Shown: positions 26,597 to 34,419 of the stretch, piece by piece
Numbering within the stretch: position 1 is the first letter of the stretch
Layout of the letters: the number at the start of each line of letters is the position of its first letter
Source of the DNA: Streptomyces boncukensis
Lineage (GTDB): Bacteria; Actinomycetota; Actinomycetes; Streptomycetales; Streptomycetaceae
NCBI RefSeq assembly: GCF_011045075.1
Contig: NZ_JAAKZZ010000010.1
Coordinates: forward strand, 1 to 38,807
Direction of reading: 5' to 3'
Length of the DNA stretch: 38,807 bases
Notes under the pieces: model-generated
The model's database searches: none
What the model was told of the DNA's origin: nothing
Seen by the model: only the letters and a program-made list of their open reading frames with translations
Translations under genes and position numbers: made by a program

Positions 26597-27823
26597 TCAG
26601 GCAGCAGGGGCCGGCCGTACCCGTCCCGTCACCTCGCCGAGCCCGATCCGCTCCCCGCCCGGTCCGGGCGCCCAACCGGAGAGGGTGACCTCGTCACCGT
26701 CCTCCAGGAACGTCCGCTTGCCGTCCGGCAGTTCGACCGGCTCGGCGCCGCCCCAGGTCAGCTCCTGCAGACAGCCCGACTGGGTGAGCCGGTCGGGGCC
26801 GCTGACCGTGCCGGAGCCGTAGAGGTCGCCGGTGCGCAGGGACGCGCCGCCCGCCGTCATATGGGCCAGCATCTGCGCGCCGGTCCAGTACATGGCGGAG
26901 AACGGCGGCTCGGCGATGGTGTGCCCGTTGAGCCGTACCGTCAGGCGCAGGTCGAGGCCGCCCGGCTCGACGCCGTCCGCGCCGTCGTCCAGGTACGGCA
27001 GCAGCGGGACGTCGCGCGCCGGGGGCGCGGTGCGGGCGGCTTCCAGCGCGTCCAGCGGGGTGATCCAGGGGGAGACGGACGTCGCGAAGGACTTCGCCAG
27101 ATGCGGGCCGAGCGGCTGGCCCTCCCAGCCCTGCAGGTCGCGCGCCGACCAGTCGTTCAGCAGCGTCACCCCGAAGACGTGTTCGCGGAAGTCCCGCAGG
27201 CCGACGCCCGCACCGCCCTGCGCGCTCGGCATGCCGACGACGAAGCCCAGCTCGGCCTCGATGTCGAGGCGGCGCGAGGGGCCGAAGGAGGGCGCCGGGT
27301 CGGTGGGCGGCTTGCGCTGGCCGCGCGGGCGCACGACGGGCGTGCCGGAGACCACGACGGTGCCGGAGCGGCCGTGGTAGCCGACGGGCAGATGCTTCCA
27401 GTTGGGCAGCAGCGGCGCCGAGTCCGGCCGGAACAGCCGGCCGAGGTTGGTGGCGTGGTGCTCGCTCGCGTAGAAGTCGACGTAGTCGGCGACGTCGAAC
27501 GGGAGGTGCAGGGTGGCGCCGGCCAGGGGGTGCAGATACGGGTCGGCGGCGCCGTCCGTCAGCCAGTCGCGCAGCTCGGCGCGGACGGCCTGCCAGGCGG
27601 CGCGGCCCGCCGCCATCAGCGCGTTCAGCGAGGGCCGGGTGAGCAGGTCCGCGTGCGGGGAGCCGAGCGCGGTGGCGGCGGCGCCCGCGTCGAGGATCCG
27701 GTCGTGGTAGCGGACGCCGATGCGGCGGTGGCCGGGCGCGTCCGCGTGGGTGAAGAGGCCGTACGGAAGGTTGTCCGGGCCGAAGAGGCCAGCGGCCCCG
27801 GTGGGCTCGTCGGGTGCACTCAT
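26597..27823 (-). CDS. Fumarylacetoacetase (tyrosine/phenylalanine degradation)
   Basis: The enzyme hydrolyses fumarylacetoacetate to fumarate and acetoacetate, the last step of tyrosine breakdown, in the cytoplasm. The 408-residue protein matches the animal/bacterial fumarylacetoacetase family. Asp116 and His123 (YVDFYASEHHATNLG), Glu189 and Glu191 (LDIEAELGF), Asp224 (LNDWSARDLQ) and Lys244 (LAKSFATSV) line up in order and spacing with human Asp126, His133, Glu199, Glu201, Asp233 and Lys253. An N-terminal SH3-like domain and the C-terminal DLYGSGTVSGP segment are present. The ATG at 27823 is preferred: it has no Shine-Dalgarno but lies seven bases after a TAACCT -10, indicating a leaderless message. 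An upstream in-frame start at 27871 is less likely. It is divergent from the ATP-grasp gene. Confidence 0.93.
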   Translation of the reverse strand: MSAPDEPTGAAGLFGPDNLPYGLFTHADAPGHRRIGVRYHDRILDAGAAATALGSPHADLLTRPSLNALMAAGRAAWQAVRAELRDWLTDGAADPYLHPLAGATLHLPFDVADYVDFYASEHHATNLGRLFRPDSAPLLPNWKHLPVGYHGRSGTVVVSGTPVVRPRGQRKPPTDPAPSFGPSRRLDIEAELGFVVGMPSAQGGAGVGLRDFREHVFGVTLLNDWSARDLQGWEGQPLGPHLAKSFATSVSPWITPLDALEAARTAPPARDVPLLPYLDDGADGVEPGGLDLRLTVRLNGHTIAEPPFSAMYWTGAQMLAHMTAGGASLRTGDLYGSGTVSGPDRLTQSGCLQELTWGGAEPVELPDGKRTFLEDGDEVTLSGWAPGPGGERIGLGEVTGRVRPAPAA

Positions 27824-27830
27824 GGGGGTC

Positions 27831-27860
27831 AGGTTACGGTCCCGTGCAGGTCCGCCAGAA
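27831..27860 (-). promoter_or_regulatory. Putative leaderless promoter of the fumarylacetoacetase gene
   Basis: On the minus strand TAACCT (27836-27831) matches TANNNT and ends seven bases before the ATG. TTCTGG (27860-27855) is a weak -35 at 18-base spacing. Confidence 0.4.
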
Positions 27861-27884
27861 GGTGTGCGCATTGTCCGGAACGTC

Positions 27885-27914
27885 TTGGCGGAACGGGATA
27901 TTCGCCCTTAACGT
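27885..27914 (+). promoter_or_regulatory. Putative housekeeping promoter of the ATP-grasp/flavoprotein operon
   Basis: TTGGCG (27885-27890) and TAACGT (27909-27914) are spaced by 18 bases and match the Streptomyces TTGACN / TANNNT pattern well. Transcription would start near 27921. Confidence 0.5.
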
Positions 27915-28019
27915 GCTGTTCGGGGCATGGCGGAAGAGGCAGCCGACGGCCGGCGGCGGCTGGCGGCCGGCGGCGGCCGGCGGGCGCCGGGGACGCGCCG
28001 TGCCCGTTGGGGGGGGCGA

Positions 28020-29282
28020 GTGGCGAGGAACGGCGCGTGCCTGCGGGCGCGTATGGACCGGTCCGTACCGGGACTGATCGTCAAGGTGGGGGACTATCCG
28101 CTGCACCACGGCGGCGTCGGCGCGATCCGCAGCCTGGGCCGGCTCGGGGTGCCGATGTACGCCATCACGGAGGACCGCTGGACGCCCGCGGCACGCTCCC
28201 GCTATCTGCGGGAGCCGATCGTGTGGCCGACGAGCGGGCGCGAGCCGCGCGGGCGGCTGCTCGCCGGCCTGCTGCGGGCCGGGCGGCGCATCGGGCGGCC
28301 CGCCGTGCTGATCCCGACGGACGAGGAGGCCGCGGTCCTGATCGCCGAGCACCAGCCGGAGCTGACCGAGTGGTTCCTCTTCCCGCGGGTGCGGTGCGAC
28401 CTGCCGCGGCGGCTGGCCAGCAAGCAGGGGCTGCACGAGCTGTGCGTCGAGCACGGCGTCCCGTCCCCGGCGAGCTGCGCCCCGCGGACGTTCGCTGAGG
28501 TGGAGCGGTTCGCCGAGCGGGCCCGCTTCCCGGTGGTCGCCAAGAACCGCGCGGCGTTCGAGCGGCGCAGAAGCCCGGCCGTGCACGGTACGACCCGCAT
28601 CGGCGGCGCCGAGCAGCTCCTCGTGCTGGCGCGGCGCTGGGGCGAGCGCCCCGGGGTGGTCCTCCAGGAGTATCTGCCGCTGGAGGAGGCCGAGGACTGG
28701 ATCGTGCACGCCTACTTCGGGCGGGACGGCGAGCCGCTGGCGCTGTTCACCGGGGTCAAGGCGCGCTCGTGGCCGCCGCACGCGGGGATGACGGCGGCGG
28801 CGTACGCCGTGGACAACCCGGAGCTGGCCGCGCTCGCCGCGCAGTTCATCAAGCGGCTGGGCTTCACCGGGATCATCGATCTGGACTGGCGCTTCGACCG
28901 CCGCGACGGGCAGTACAAGCTGCTGGACTTCAACCCGCGGATGGGCGCCCAGTTCCGGCTGTTCGAGAACGGCGCGGGCGTCGACGTGGTCCGCGCCCAG
29001 CATCTCGACCTGACCGGCCGCGCGGTGCCGGAGGGGGAGCAGCGGGACGGGTGGCGGTATGTCGTGGAGAACATCGACCCGGTGGCGCGGCTCGCCTATC
29101 GCCGCGGGCGCGGCGGCCCCGGGTACCGCGCCCCGCACACCCCGGCGCGGGCCCGGGGCACCGAGCTGGCGTGGCTGGCGGCCGACGATCCGCTGCCCGC
29201 CGCGCTGATGGCGGCCCGGCTGCTGCGGCCCGGCGCGCAGCATCTGTGGCGGTGGTGGAGCGGCCGCCGGGCCGGCACCTAG
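28020..29282 (+). CDS. ATP-grasp domain ligase of unknown substrate
   Basis: The 420-residue product (from the GTG at 28020) has the three-part ATP-grasp layout: an N-terminal pre-ATP-grasp fold (VKVGDYPLHHGGVGAIRSLGRLG), a small ATP-binding subdomain around FPVVAKNRAAFERR and VLQEYLPLEEAEDW, and the metal-binding segment LDLDWRFDR...LLDFNPRMGAQF with the usual Asp/Asn. Such enzymes join a carboxylate to an amine or thiol by an acyl phosphate; the substrates are unknown. The GTG at 28020 is preceded by a G8 run (28009-28016). Other starts are an ATG at 28053, from which the sequence looks conserved, and an ATG at 27927 whose extension is Arg/Gly-rich low complexity. The flavoprotein gene follows after 73 bp, probably in the same operon. 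Confidence 0.78.
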   Translation: MARNGACLRARMDRSVPGLIVKVGDYPLHHGGVGAIRSLGRLGVPMYAITEDRWTPAARSRYLREPIVWPTSGREPRGRLLAGLLRAGRRIGRPAVLIPTDEEAAVLIAEHQPELTEWFLFPRVRCDLPRRLASKQGLHELCVEHGVPSPASCAPRTFAEVERFAERARFPVVAKNRAAFERRRSPAVHGTTRIGGAEQLLVLARRWGERPGVVLQEYLPLEEAEDWIVHAYFGRDGEPLALFTGVKARSWPPHAGMTAAAYAVDNPELAALAAQFIKRLGFTGIIDLDWRFDRRDGQYKLLDFNPRMGAQFRLFENGAGVDVVRAQHLDLTGRAVPEGEQRDGWRYVVENIDPVARLAYRRGRGGPGYRAPHTPARARGTELAWLAADDPLPAALMAARLLRPGAQHLWRWWSGRRAGT

Positions 29283-29290
29283 CGAGTGAC

Positions 29291-29340
29291 CAGCGCACAG
29301 GGGCGCACAGGGGCACACAGGGGCACACAAGGGGCACACG
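29291..29340. repeat. Five 10-bp tandem repeats (GGGCACACAG type) between two operon genes
   Basis: Units CAGCGCACAG, GGGCGCACAG, GGGCACACAG, GGGCACACAA and GGGGCACACG run head to tail in the 73-bp gap between the ATP-grasp and flavoprotein genes, ending at the ribosome-site region of the latter. The copy number may vary between strains. Confidence 0.8.
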
Positions 29341-29355
29341 AGGGGTGGGGACTCA

Positions 29356-30573
29356 GTGAGCGGAGAACAGGGGCGCCGCGGGCTGCCCGCAGTCGTCATC
29401 GGGGCCGGCCCGTACGGGCTGTCCGCCGCCGCGCATCTGCGGGCGCGGGGGGTGCCGACGCGGGTCTTCGGGGAGCCGATGGCCAGTTGGAGTACCCATA
29501 TGCCCGCCGGCATGCTGCTCAAGTCGACAGCCGACGCCTCGGACATCGACGCGCCGCGGCCCGGCCACACCCTGGCGGACTACTGCCGTGCGGCCGGCGA
29601 GCCGCCCTGCGCGTCCGACTGGGATCTGGTGCCGGGCGAGACGTTCACCCGCTACGGCCGGTGGTTCCAGCGCGAGCTGGTGCCCGGCCTGGAGCGGGTC
29701 CGGGTGGTCGCCGTCGACCGCGGGCCCGGCGGCGGCTTCGAGGTGAAGCTGGACTCGGGCGAGAGCTGCGCGGCGCGCGCCGTGGTGGTCGCGACGGGGC
29801 TGACCGGCTGCGCGTATCTGCCGCCGCAGCTGGCCGCCGCCGTCCCCGGCGGGCCCACCCCGGCAGGCCCCGTCTCGCACAGCTCGCAGCACCCGGACCC
29901 GGCGGCGCTCTCGGGCCGCGCGGTGCTGGTGGTGGGCGCCGGGCAGTCCGCGCTGGAGACGGCGGTGCTGGCCGCCGAGGCGGGCGCGGCGGTGCGGGTG
30001 GTGGCGCGCGGGCGCGCGGCCGTCGGCTTCGGCGCCCCGCCGGACCGGCAGCCGCGGCTGCGGCCGCGCTCGCCGTTCGGCCGCGCCTGGTCGCTGTACG
30101 CGTTCGCGGAGTACGCCGGGGCCTTCCGCTTCCTGCCCGCGCCGGCCCGGCACGCGCTGGTGCGGCGGGTGCTGGGGCCGCTCGGCGCCTGGTGGCTGCG
30201 GGAGCGGTTCACCGAGCGGGTCCGGGTCGTCCAGGGCCGGGCCCTCGTGCGCGCGGGCACCGGGCCGGGCGGCCGGGGCGCGGAGCTGGAGCTGGCCGGG
30301 GGCGCGGTGCTGGCGGCGGACCACATCATCGCCGCGACCGGCTACCGGGTGCACCTGGCTGCGATGGACTTCCTCGGCCACGAGCTGCGGGCCGCGCTGG
30401 CCCGCAGCGGGCGCGCCCCGGTGCCGCTGCTGGGCGCGGGGCTGGAGTCCTCGGTCCCCGGGCTGTACTTCACGGGGCTTCCGGCGGCGGCCTCGTACGG
30501 CCCGCTGATGCGGTTCGTGGCGGGTACGCGGTTCGCCTCCCGGCGGATCGCGGCGTCGGTGGCGGACGGGTAG
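29356..30573 (+). CDS. FAD/NAD(P)-binding monooxygenase-like flavoprotein
   Basis: The 405-residue protein has two dinucleotide folds: FAD-binding VVIGAGPYGLSAAAHL (GAGPYG at 16-21) and an NAD(P)-binding VLVVGAGQSALETAVLAAE in the middle, plus the ATGY motif (HIIAATGYRVHL) near residue 326 shared by flavin monooxygenases and amine N-hydroxylases. The C-terminal GLYFTGLPAAASYGP segment closes the FAD site. It could be a hydroxylase or a reductase; the substrate is unknown. GTG at 29356 follows a G-rich stretch (GAGGGGTGGGGA). It lies directly downstream of the ATP-grasp gene, suggesting that the two act on one small molecule. Confidence 0.82.
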   Translation: MSGEQGRRGLPAVVIGAGPYGLSAAAHLRARGVPTRVFGEPMASWSTHMPAGMLLKSTADASDIDAPRPGHTLADYCRAAGEPPCASDWDLVPGETFTRYGRWFQRELVPGLERVRVVAVDRGPGGGFEVKLDSGESCAARAVVVATGLTGCAYLPPQLAAAVPGGPTPAGPVSHSSQHPDPAALSGRAVLVVGAGQSALETAVLAAEAGAAVRVVARGRAAVGFGAPPDRQPRLRPRSPFGRAWSLYAFAEYAGAFRFLPAPARHALVRRVLGPLGAWWLRERFTERVRVVQGRALVRAGTGPGGRGAELELAGGAVLAADHIIAATGYRVHLAAMDFLGHELRAALARSGRAPVPLLGAGLESSVPGLYFTGLPAAASYGPLMRFVAGTRFASRRIAASVADG

Positions 30574-30807
30574 GGCGTGTCCGGCTCAGCCCCCCCCAGA
30601 CGCCGAGCGGCGCCGAGCGCCCATGTGCCCCGCACGATCCGCCGGCCACGCCCTGTGCCCGGTGCCGGCCCGTGCCGCGGGGCGGAATCGACGGGTACTT
30701 TCCGTGACGGTCTGACGGGCGCCGATGGTGATCGTCAACTGACCGGATACGCTGCCAGGTGATGGTGGCACCGGGCCAGTGGGACGTCGCAGACAGGAGT
30801 ACCCCTC

Positions 30808-31821
30808 GTGACCGTCGTTGGGACCTTCGGGCTGAGCGTGCGGGACCAGGCTCTCGAAGTCGATGTCCAGGCAGGGCTGGCGGCTGTCGAGGAGGGCCTC
30901 ATCGAGGCCACGAAGAGTGACGTTCCGTTCATCACCGAGGCGGCCCAGCATCTGGTGCGGGCGGGCGGGAAGCGGTTCCGTCCGCTGCTGGTGAGCCTGG
31001 GAGCCCAGTTCGGCGATCCGTACGCGCCCGGCGTCGTCCCCTCCGGCGTGGTGGTCGAGCTGACCCACCTCGCCACGCTCTACCACGACGACGTCATGGA
31101 CCAGGCGGATGTCCGCCGCGGCGTGGCCAGCGCCAACGCCAACTGGGACAACTCCGTCGCGGTGCTCACCGGCGACTTCCTCTTTGCCCGCGCCTCGCAG
31201 ATACTGGCCGACCTCGGCCCCGAGGCCGTACGCGTCCAGGCCGAGGCGTTCGAACGGCTGGTCACCGGGCAGATCCAGGAGACCGCGGGACCCGCCGAGG
31301 GCCAGGATCCGGTCGCCCACTACCTCGACGTCGTCGCGGGCAAGACCGGCTCGCTGATCGCGGCGGCGGGGCACTTCGGCGGGCTGATGTCCGGGGCCGA
31401 CGAAAGGATTGTGTCGATCCTCACCCAGTACGGGGAGCGGGTCGGCGTCGCCTTCCAGCTCGCGGACGACGTGCTGGACATCGCCAGCGACGCGTGGGAG
31501 TCCGGCAAGACGCCGGGCACCGATCTGCGCGAGGGCGTCGCGACGCTGCCGGTGCTGTATGTGCGCGCGCGGGCCGGGTCGCCGGACGCCACGCCGGAGG
31601 ACCGCGCGCTGTCCGCCCTGCTGGAGGGGGACCTCACCGACGACGCGCGGCACGCGGAGGCGCTGGCCGGGCTGCGGGCGCACCCCGCGCTGGAGCAGGC
31701 CCGGCAGGACACCCTGCGGTACGCGCAGGAGGCGCGGGCGCTGCTGGAGCCGCTGCCGGAGGGGGCGGCGAAGCAGGCGCTGGCGGCGCTGTGCGACTCG
31801 GTGGCGGACCGGGCGAGCTGA
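30808..31821 (+). CDS. Long-chain all-trans polyprenyl diphosphate synthase (menaquinone side chain)
   Basis: The enzyme extends allylic diphosphates with isopentenyl diphosphate. The 337-residue protein has GGKRFRP (53-59), the first Asp-rich motif HDDVMD (Asp94, Asp95, Asp98), the GKT and FQLADDVLD second motif (Asp220, Asp221, Asp224). The residue five before the first motif is Ala89, not the bulky aromatic that limits chain length in farnesyl or geranylgeranyl synthases, so a long product is expected. With menG and the reductase in the same window, it likely makes the menaquinone tail (MK-9 type in Streptomyces, from general knowledge). GTG at 30808 has ACAGGAG (30793-30799) eight bases upstream. 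A TACGCT hexamer at 30748-30753 may be a -10. Confidence 0.9.
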   Translation: MTVVGTFGLSVRDQALEVDVQAGLAAVEEGLIEATKSDVPFITEAAQHLVRAGGKRFRPLLVSLGAQFGDPYAPGVVPSGVVVELTHLATLYHDDVMDQADVRRGVASANANWDNSVAVLTGDFLFARASQILADLGPEAVRVQAEAFERLVTGQIQETAGPAEGQDPVAHYLDVVAGKTGSLIAAAGHFGGLMSGADERIVSILTQYGERVGVAFQLADDVLDIASDAWESGKTPGTDLREGVATLPVLYVRARAGSPDATPEDRALSALLEGDLTDDARHAEALAGLRAHPALEQARQDTLRYAQEARALLEPLPEGAAKQALAALCDSVADRAS

Positions 31822-31929
31822 CGTCTCCCCGCCCCGTCCGCCCCCGGGGCGCGCCTGGTCTCAGGGTTTCCCCCTACAGCGGCGGAGCCGGCGCCCCGCG
31901 GCCTCATCCCGGGGGAGTACGGACACTTG

Positions 31930-31977
31930 CCCCCGTCGGCTGACGCCGCGTTGACGGGGGATTTGGTCCCATAGAGG
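31930..31977. promoter_or_regulatory. Inverted repeat overlapping a TTGACG promoter-like element
   Basis: CCCCCGTC (31930-31937) and GACGGGGG (31953-31960) are perfect complements, 15 bases apart. The right arm overlaps TTGACG (31951-31956), which is followed at a short 15-base spacing by TAGAGG (31972-31977). It could be an operator for the next gene or the terminator of the polyprenyl synthase gene. Confidence 0.35.
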
Positions 31978-32081
31978 CACACCCCCCGCACCGATTCGGG
32001 TGAGAATGGCGGCAAGGGGTGGACGAGTGCGAGGTTGCGACGTAACCGGACCGCCGCCGACGACGGAGGTAGAACGTACAC

Positions 32082-33371
32082 ATGGCACAGATCTCACCGA
32101 ACACGCCCAGGCGCAAGGCGCTCCGGTACGGCGTACCGGTCGCCATCGCCGGAGTGGCGGCTGTCACCGCGGCGATGGTGCCCGCGCTCGCCGACAGCGG
32201 CAGCCCCGATCTGCCGAAGATCACGGCCAAGGACCTCGTGAAGAAGATGGCGAAGTCCGATGTCGACCAGATCTCCGGCACCGTCAAGATAGAGACCGAC
32301 CTCGGCCTTCCCTCCCTCCCCGGCAGCTCCGGCGGCCAGGGCGGCGGACTGTTCGGCGGCCGGCACGGCGGCCCGGACGAGGAGAAGGGCAAGGACTCCG
32401 GAGACTCCGGGGACTCCGGGGACGGCAAGTCCAGCGCGGCGCCGCAGGAGAAGCTGATGCAGCTGGCCTCCGGCGAGCACCGGCTGCGCGTCGCCTCCGA
32501 CGGCCCCGACAAGCAGCGGCTGTCCGTGGTCGAGGACGCCGCCGAGTACAGCCTGGTCCGCAACGGCGGCGAGCTGTGGGCGTACGACAGCGCCAGCAAC
32601 ACCGCCTGGCACAGCGACCTCCCCCAGGGGGACGCGAAGAAGTCGCCCCGGCACGGCGGGATGGCCGATCTGACCCCGGACAAGGTGGCCAAGGAGGCCC
32701 TTGAGGCGGCGGAGAAGTCCGGCACCTCGGTCTCCGTCGACGGCACCGCGAAGGTCGCGGGCCGCGACGCGTACCAGCTGGTCCTCAAGCCCAAGGGCAA
32801 GGGCGCCGCGGACTCCACCGTCAAGGAGATCCGGATCGCGGTGGACGGCGACAACGGCGCGCCGCTGAAGTTCACGCTCTCCCCGAAGGAGGGCGGCAAG
32901 GCAGCGGTCGACGTGGCCTACACCAAGGTCGACTTCGGCAAGCCGTCCGCGAGCACCTTCGACTTCAAGCCGCCGAAGGGGACCAAGGTCACCGAGGGCA
33001 AGCTGGACCGCAAGGCGCGCGGAGCCGAGCGGAATGCCAAGCCCGATCTGACCGGCTTCGGCATCCTGGGCGGGGACGTCAGCGACTGGGGCAAGGTCGC
33101 CAAGATCGACATGCCGCGGGTCGCGGGCAGCCTGATCGACAAGGACAAGATCCAGGTGCCGCCCAACGGACTGAGCGTGGACGGCAAGGGCGGCGCGCAG
33201 ATCGAGAAGTTCCTCGACGGCCTCACGGACGAGGTCAAGGGCGACTTCGGCACCGGCCGCGTCTTCCACACCCGGATGGTCAACGCCCTGATGACCGAGG
33301 ACGGCACCCTGTACGTGGGCGCCGTCTCCAAGGACGGCCTGCTGAAGGCCGCCAACGCGGACGCGAAGTAG
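32082..33371 (+). CDS. Secreted LolA-like protein (DUF2092 type)
   Basis: The 429-residue protein has a signal sequence (RRKALRYGVPVAIAG then an Ala-rich hydrophobic stretch ending near PALADSG, about residue 38) without a lipobox Cys, so it is predicted secreted or membrane-anchored. The mature part has alternating beta-rich segments as in LolA/LppX carrier folds (for example QISGTVKIETDLG, GELWAYDSASNTAWHSDL, GRDAYQLVLKPKG, ASTFDFKPPKGTKV). A Gly/Asp/Ser linker (about 85-115) includes a DSG triplet run. LolA-like proteins bind lipids; here the ligand is unknown. ATG at 32082 has GGAGGT eleven bases upstream. The ABC exporter genes follow after 58 bp and are likely co-transcribed. Confidence 0.8.
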   Translation: MAQISPNTPRRKALRYGVPVAIAGVAAVTAAMVPALADSGSPDLPKITAKDLVKKMAKSDVDQISGTVKIETDLGLPSLPGSSGGQGGGLFGGRHGGPDEEKGKDSGDSGDSGDGKSSAAPQEKLMQLASGEHRLRVASDGPDKQRLSVVEDAAEYSLVRNGGELWAYDSASNTAWHSDLPQGDAKKSPRHGGMADLTPDKVAKEALEAAEKSGTSVSVDGTAKVAGRDAYQLVLKPKGKGAADSTVKEIRIAVDGDNGAPLKFTLSPKEGGKAAVDVAYTKVDFGKPSASTFDFKPPKGTKVTEGKLDRKARGAERNAKPDLTGFGILGGDVSDWGKVAKIDMPRVAGSLIDKDKIQVPPNGLSVDGKGGAQIEKFLDGLTDEVKGDFGTGRVFHTRMVNALMTEDGTLYVGAVSKDGLLKAANADAK

Positions 33372-33413
33372 GACCGGAAGAGCAGGACCGGAAAAGCAGA
33401 CCGGAAAGCAGAC
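33372..33413. repeat. Imperfect tandem repeat (GACCGGAAGAGCAG type, three copies)
   Basis: GACCGGAAGAGCAG, GACCGGAAAAGCA and GACCGGAAAGCA follow one another between the LolA-like gene stop and the ABC ATPase gene. The ribosome site AGGGGAG (33414-33420) follows immediately. Confidence 0.75.
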
Positions 33414-33429
33414 AGGGGAGAGCGAGCGT

Positions 33430-34419
33430 ATGGCAGAGCTGACCGCCGCCGACCGTAGCGACGACGGGACAGTGATCTCCACCGAGGGGCTCACCAAGCG
33501 CTACCGAGGCGGTCAGCTCGCTGTCGACGCGCTCGACCTCGCCGTGCCCCGCGGCAGCGTCTTCGGCTTCCTCGGGCCCAACGGCTCGGGCAAGACGACG
33601 ACGATCCGGATGCTGCTGGGGCTGATCGAGCCGAGCGGCGGCACCGCGCGGCTGCTCGGCTCGCCCATGCCGCAGGGGGTGCGCCGGGTGCTGCCGAGGG
33701 TCGGCGCCCTCATCGAGGGCCCGGCCCTCTACGGCTTCCTCTCCGGCCGCGACAACCTGCTCCGTCTGGACGCGGCCGACCCCACGGCGGACCCCCGCAC
33801 CCGGACGGCCCGCGTCGGCCAGGCGCTGGAGCGGGTCGGGCTCGCTGCGGCCGCGGGCAAGAAGGCCCGCGCCTACTCCCTCGGGATGAAGCAGCGCCTC
33901 GGCCTCGCCGCGGCCCTCCTCCAGCCCCGCGAGCTGCTGGTCCTGGACGAGCCGACGAACGGACTCGACCCCCAGGGCATGCGCGAGATCCGGCACCTCG
34001 TGCGGGAGCTGGCGGACGGCGGCATCACCGTCTTCCTCTCCTCCCACCTCCTCGACGAGATCGAGCAGGTCTGCTCGCACACGGCCGTGATGAACCGCGG
34101 CCGGCTCGTCACCCAGGGCACCGTCGCCGAGATGGCCGCCGGAGCGCGGGGGCGGCTGCTGGTCACCACGCCGGACCCGGCCGAGGCGGTGCGCGTCCTC
34201 AAGGAGCACGGCGTGACGGACCTGACGGCCGAGGAGGACCGGGTCTGTGGGGAGCTCCCGGTGCCGGACGGCCCCGAGGGGGCGCCGCCCGATCCGGCGG
34301 ACCTCAACGCCGCGCTCGTCCGCGCCGAGGTGCGCGTACGCTCGTTCGGTATGGAACGGGCCTCACTGGAGGATGTCTTCGTCTCACTGACCGGGGAGGG
34401 CTTCGATGTCGCTGGCTGA
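33430..34419 (+). CDS. ABC transporter ATP-binding protein
   Basis: The 329-residue protein is a complete ABC ATPase: Walker A GPNGSGKTT (Lys55), Q-loop near RVGALIEGPALY, signature YSLGMKQRLGLA, Walker B LLVLDEPTNGLD, and switch His in FLSSHLLDEIE. A C-terminal extension of about 90 residues (after GTVAEM) resembles the DUF4162-like regulatory tail of drug/lipid exporters. The membrane partner overlaps the end of this gene by 14 bases and the LolA-like secreted protein precedes it, so the three probably form an export or lipid-handling system. ATG at 33430 has AGGGGAG nine bases upstream. Confidence 0.93.
   Translation: MAELTAADRSDDGTVISTEGLTKRYRGGQLAVDALDLAVPRGSVFGFLGPNGSGKTTTIRMLLGLIEPSGGTARLLGSPMPQGVRRVLPRVGALIEGPALYGFLSGRDNLLRLDAADPTADPRTRTARVGQALERVGLAAAAGKKARAYSLGMKQRLGLAAALLQPRELLVLDEPTNGLDPQGMREIRHLVRELADGGITVFLSSHLLDEIEQVCSHTAVMNRGRLVTQGTVAEMAAGARGRLLVTTPDPAEAVRVLKEHGVTDLTAEEDRVCGELPVPDGPEGAPPDPADLNAALVRAEVRVRSFGMERASLEDVFVSLTGEGFDVAG

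Noticed and set aside
24728-28498. A 1256-codon plus-strand frame crossing recQ and the fumarylacetoacetase gene
   Set aside because: It is a shadow frame: Arg/Ala/Gly low complexity, out of frame with recQ and antisense to the fumarylacetoacetase gene, both of which have intact catalytic motifs.
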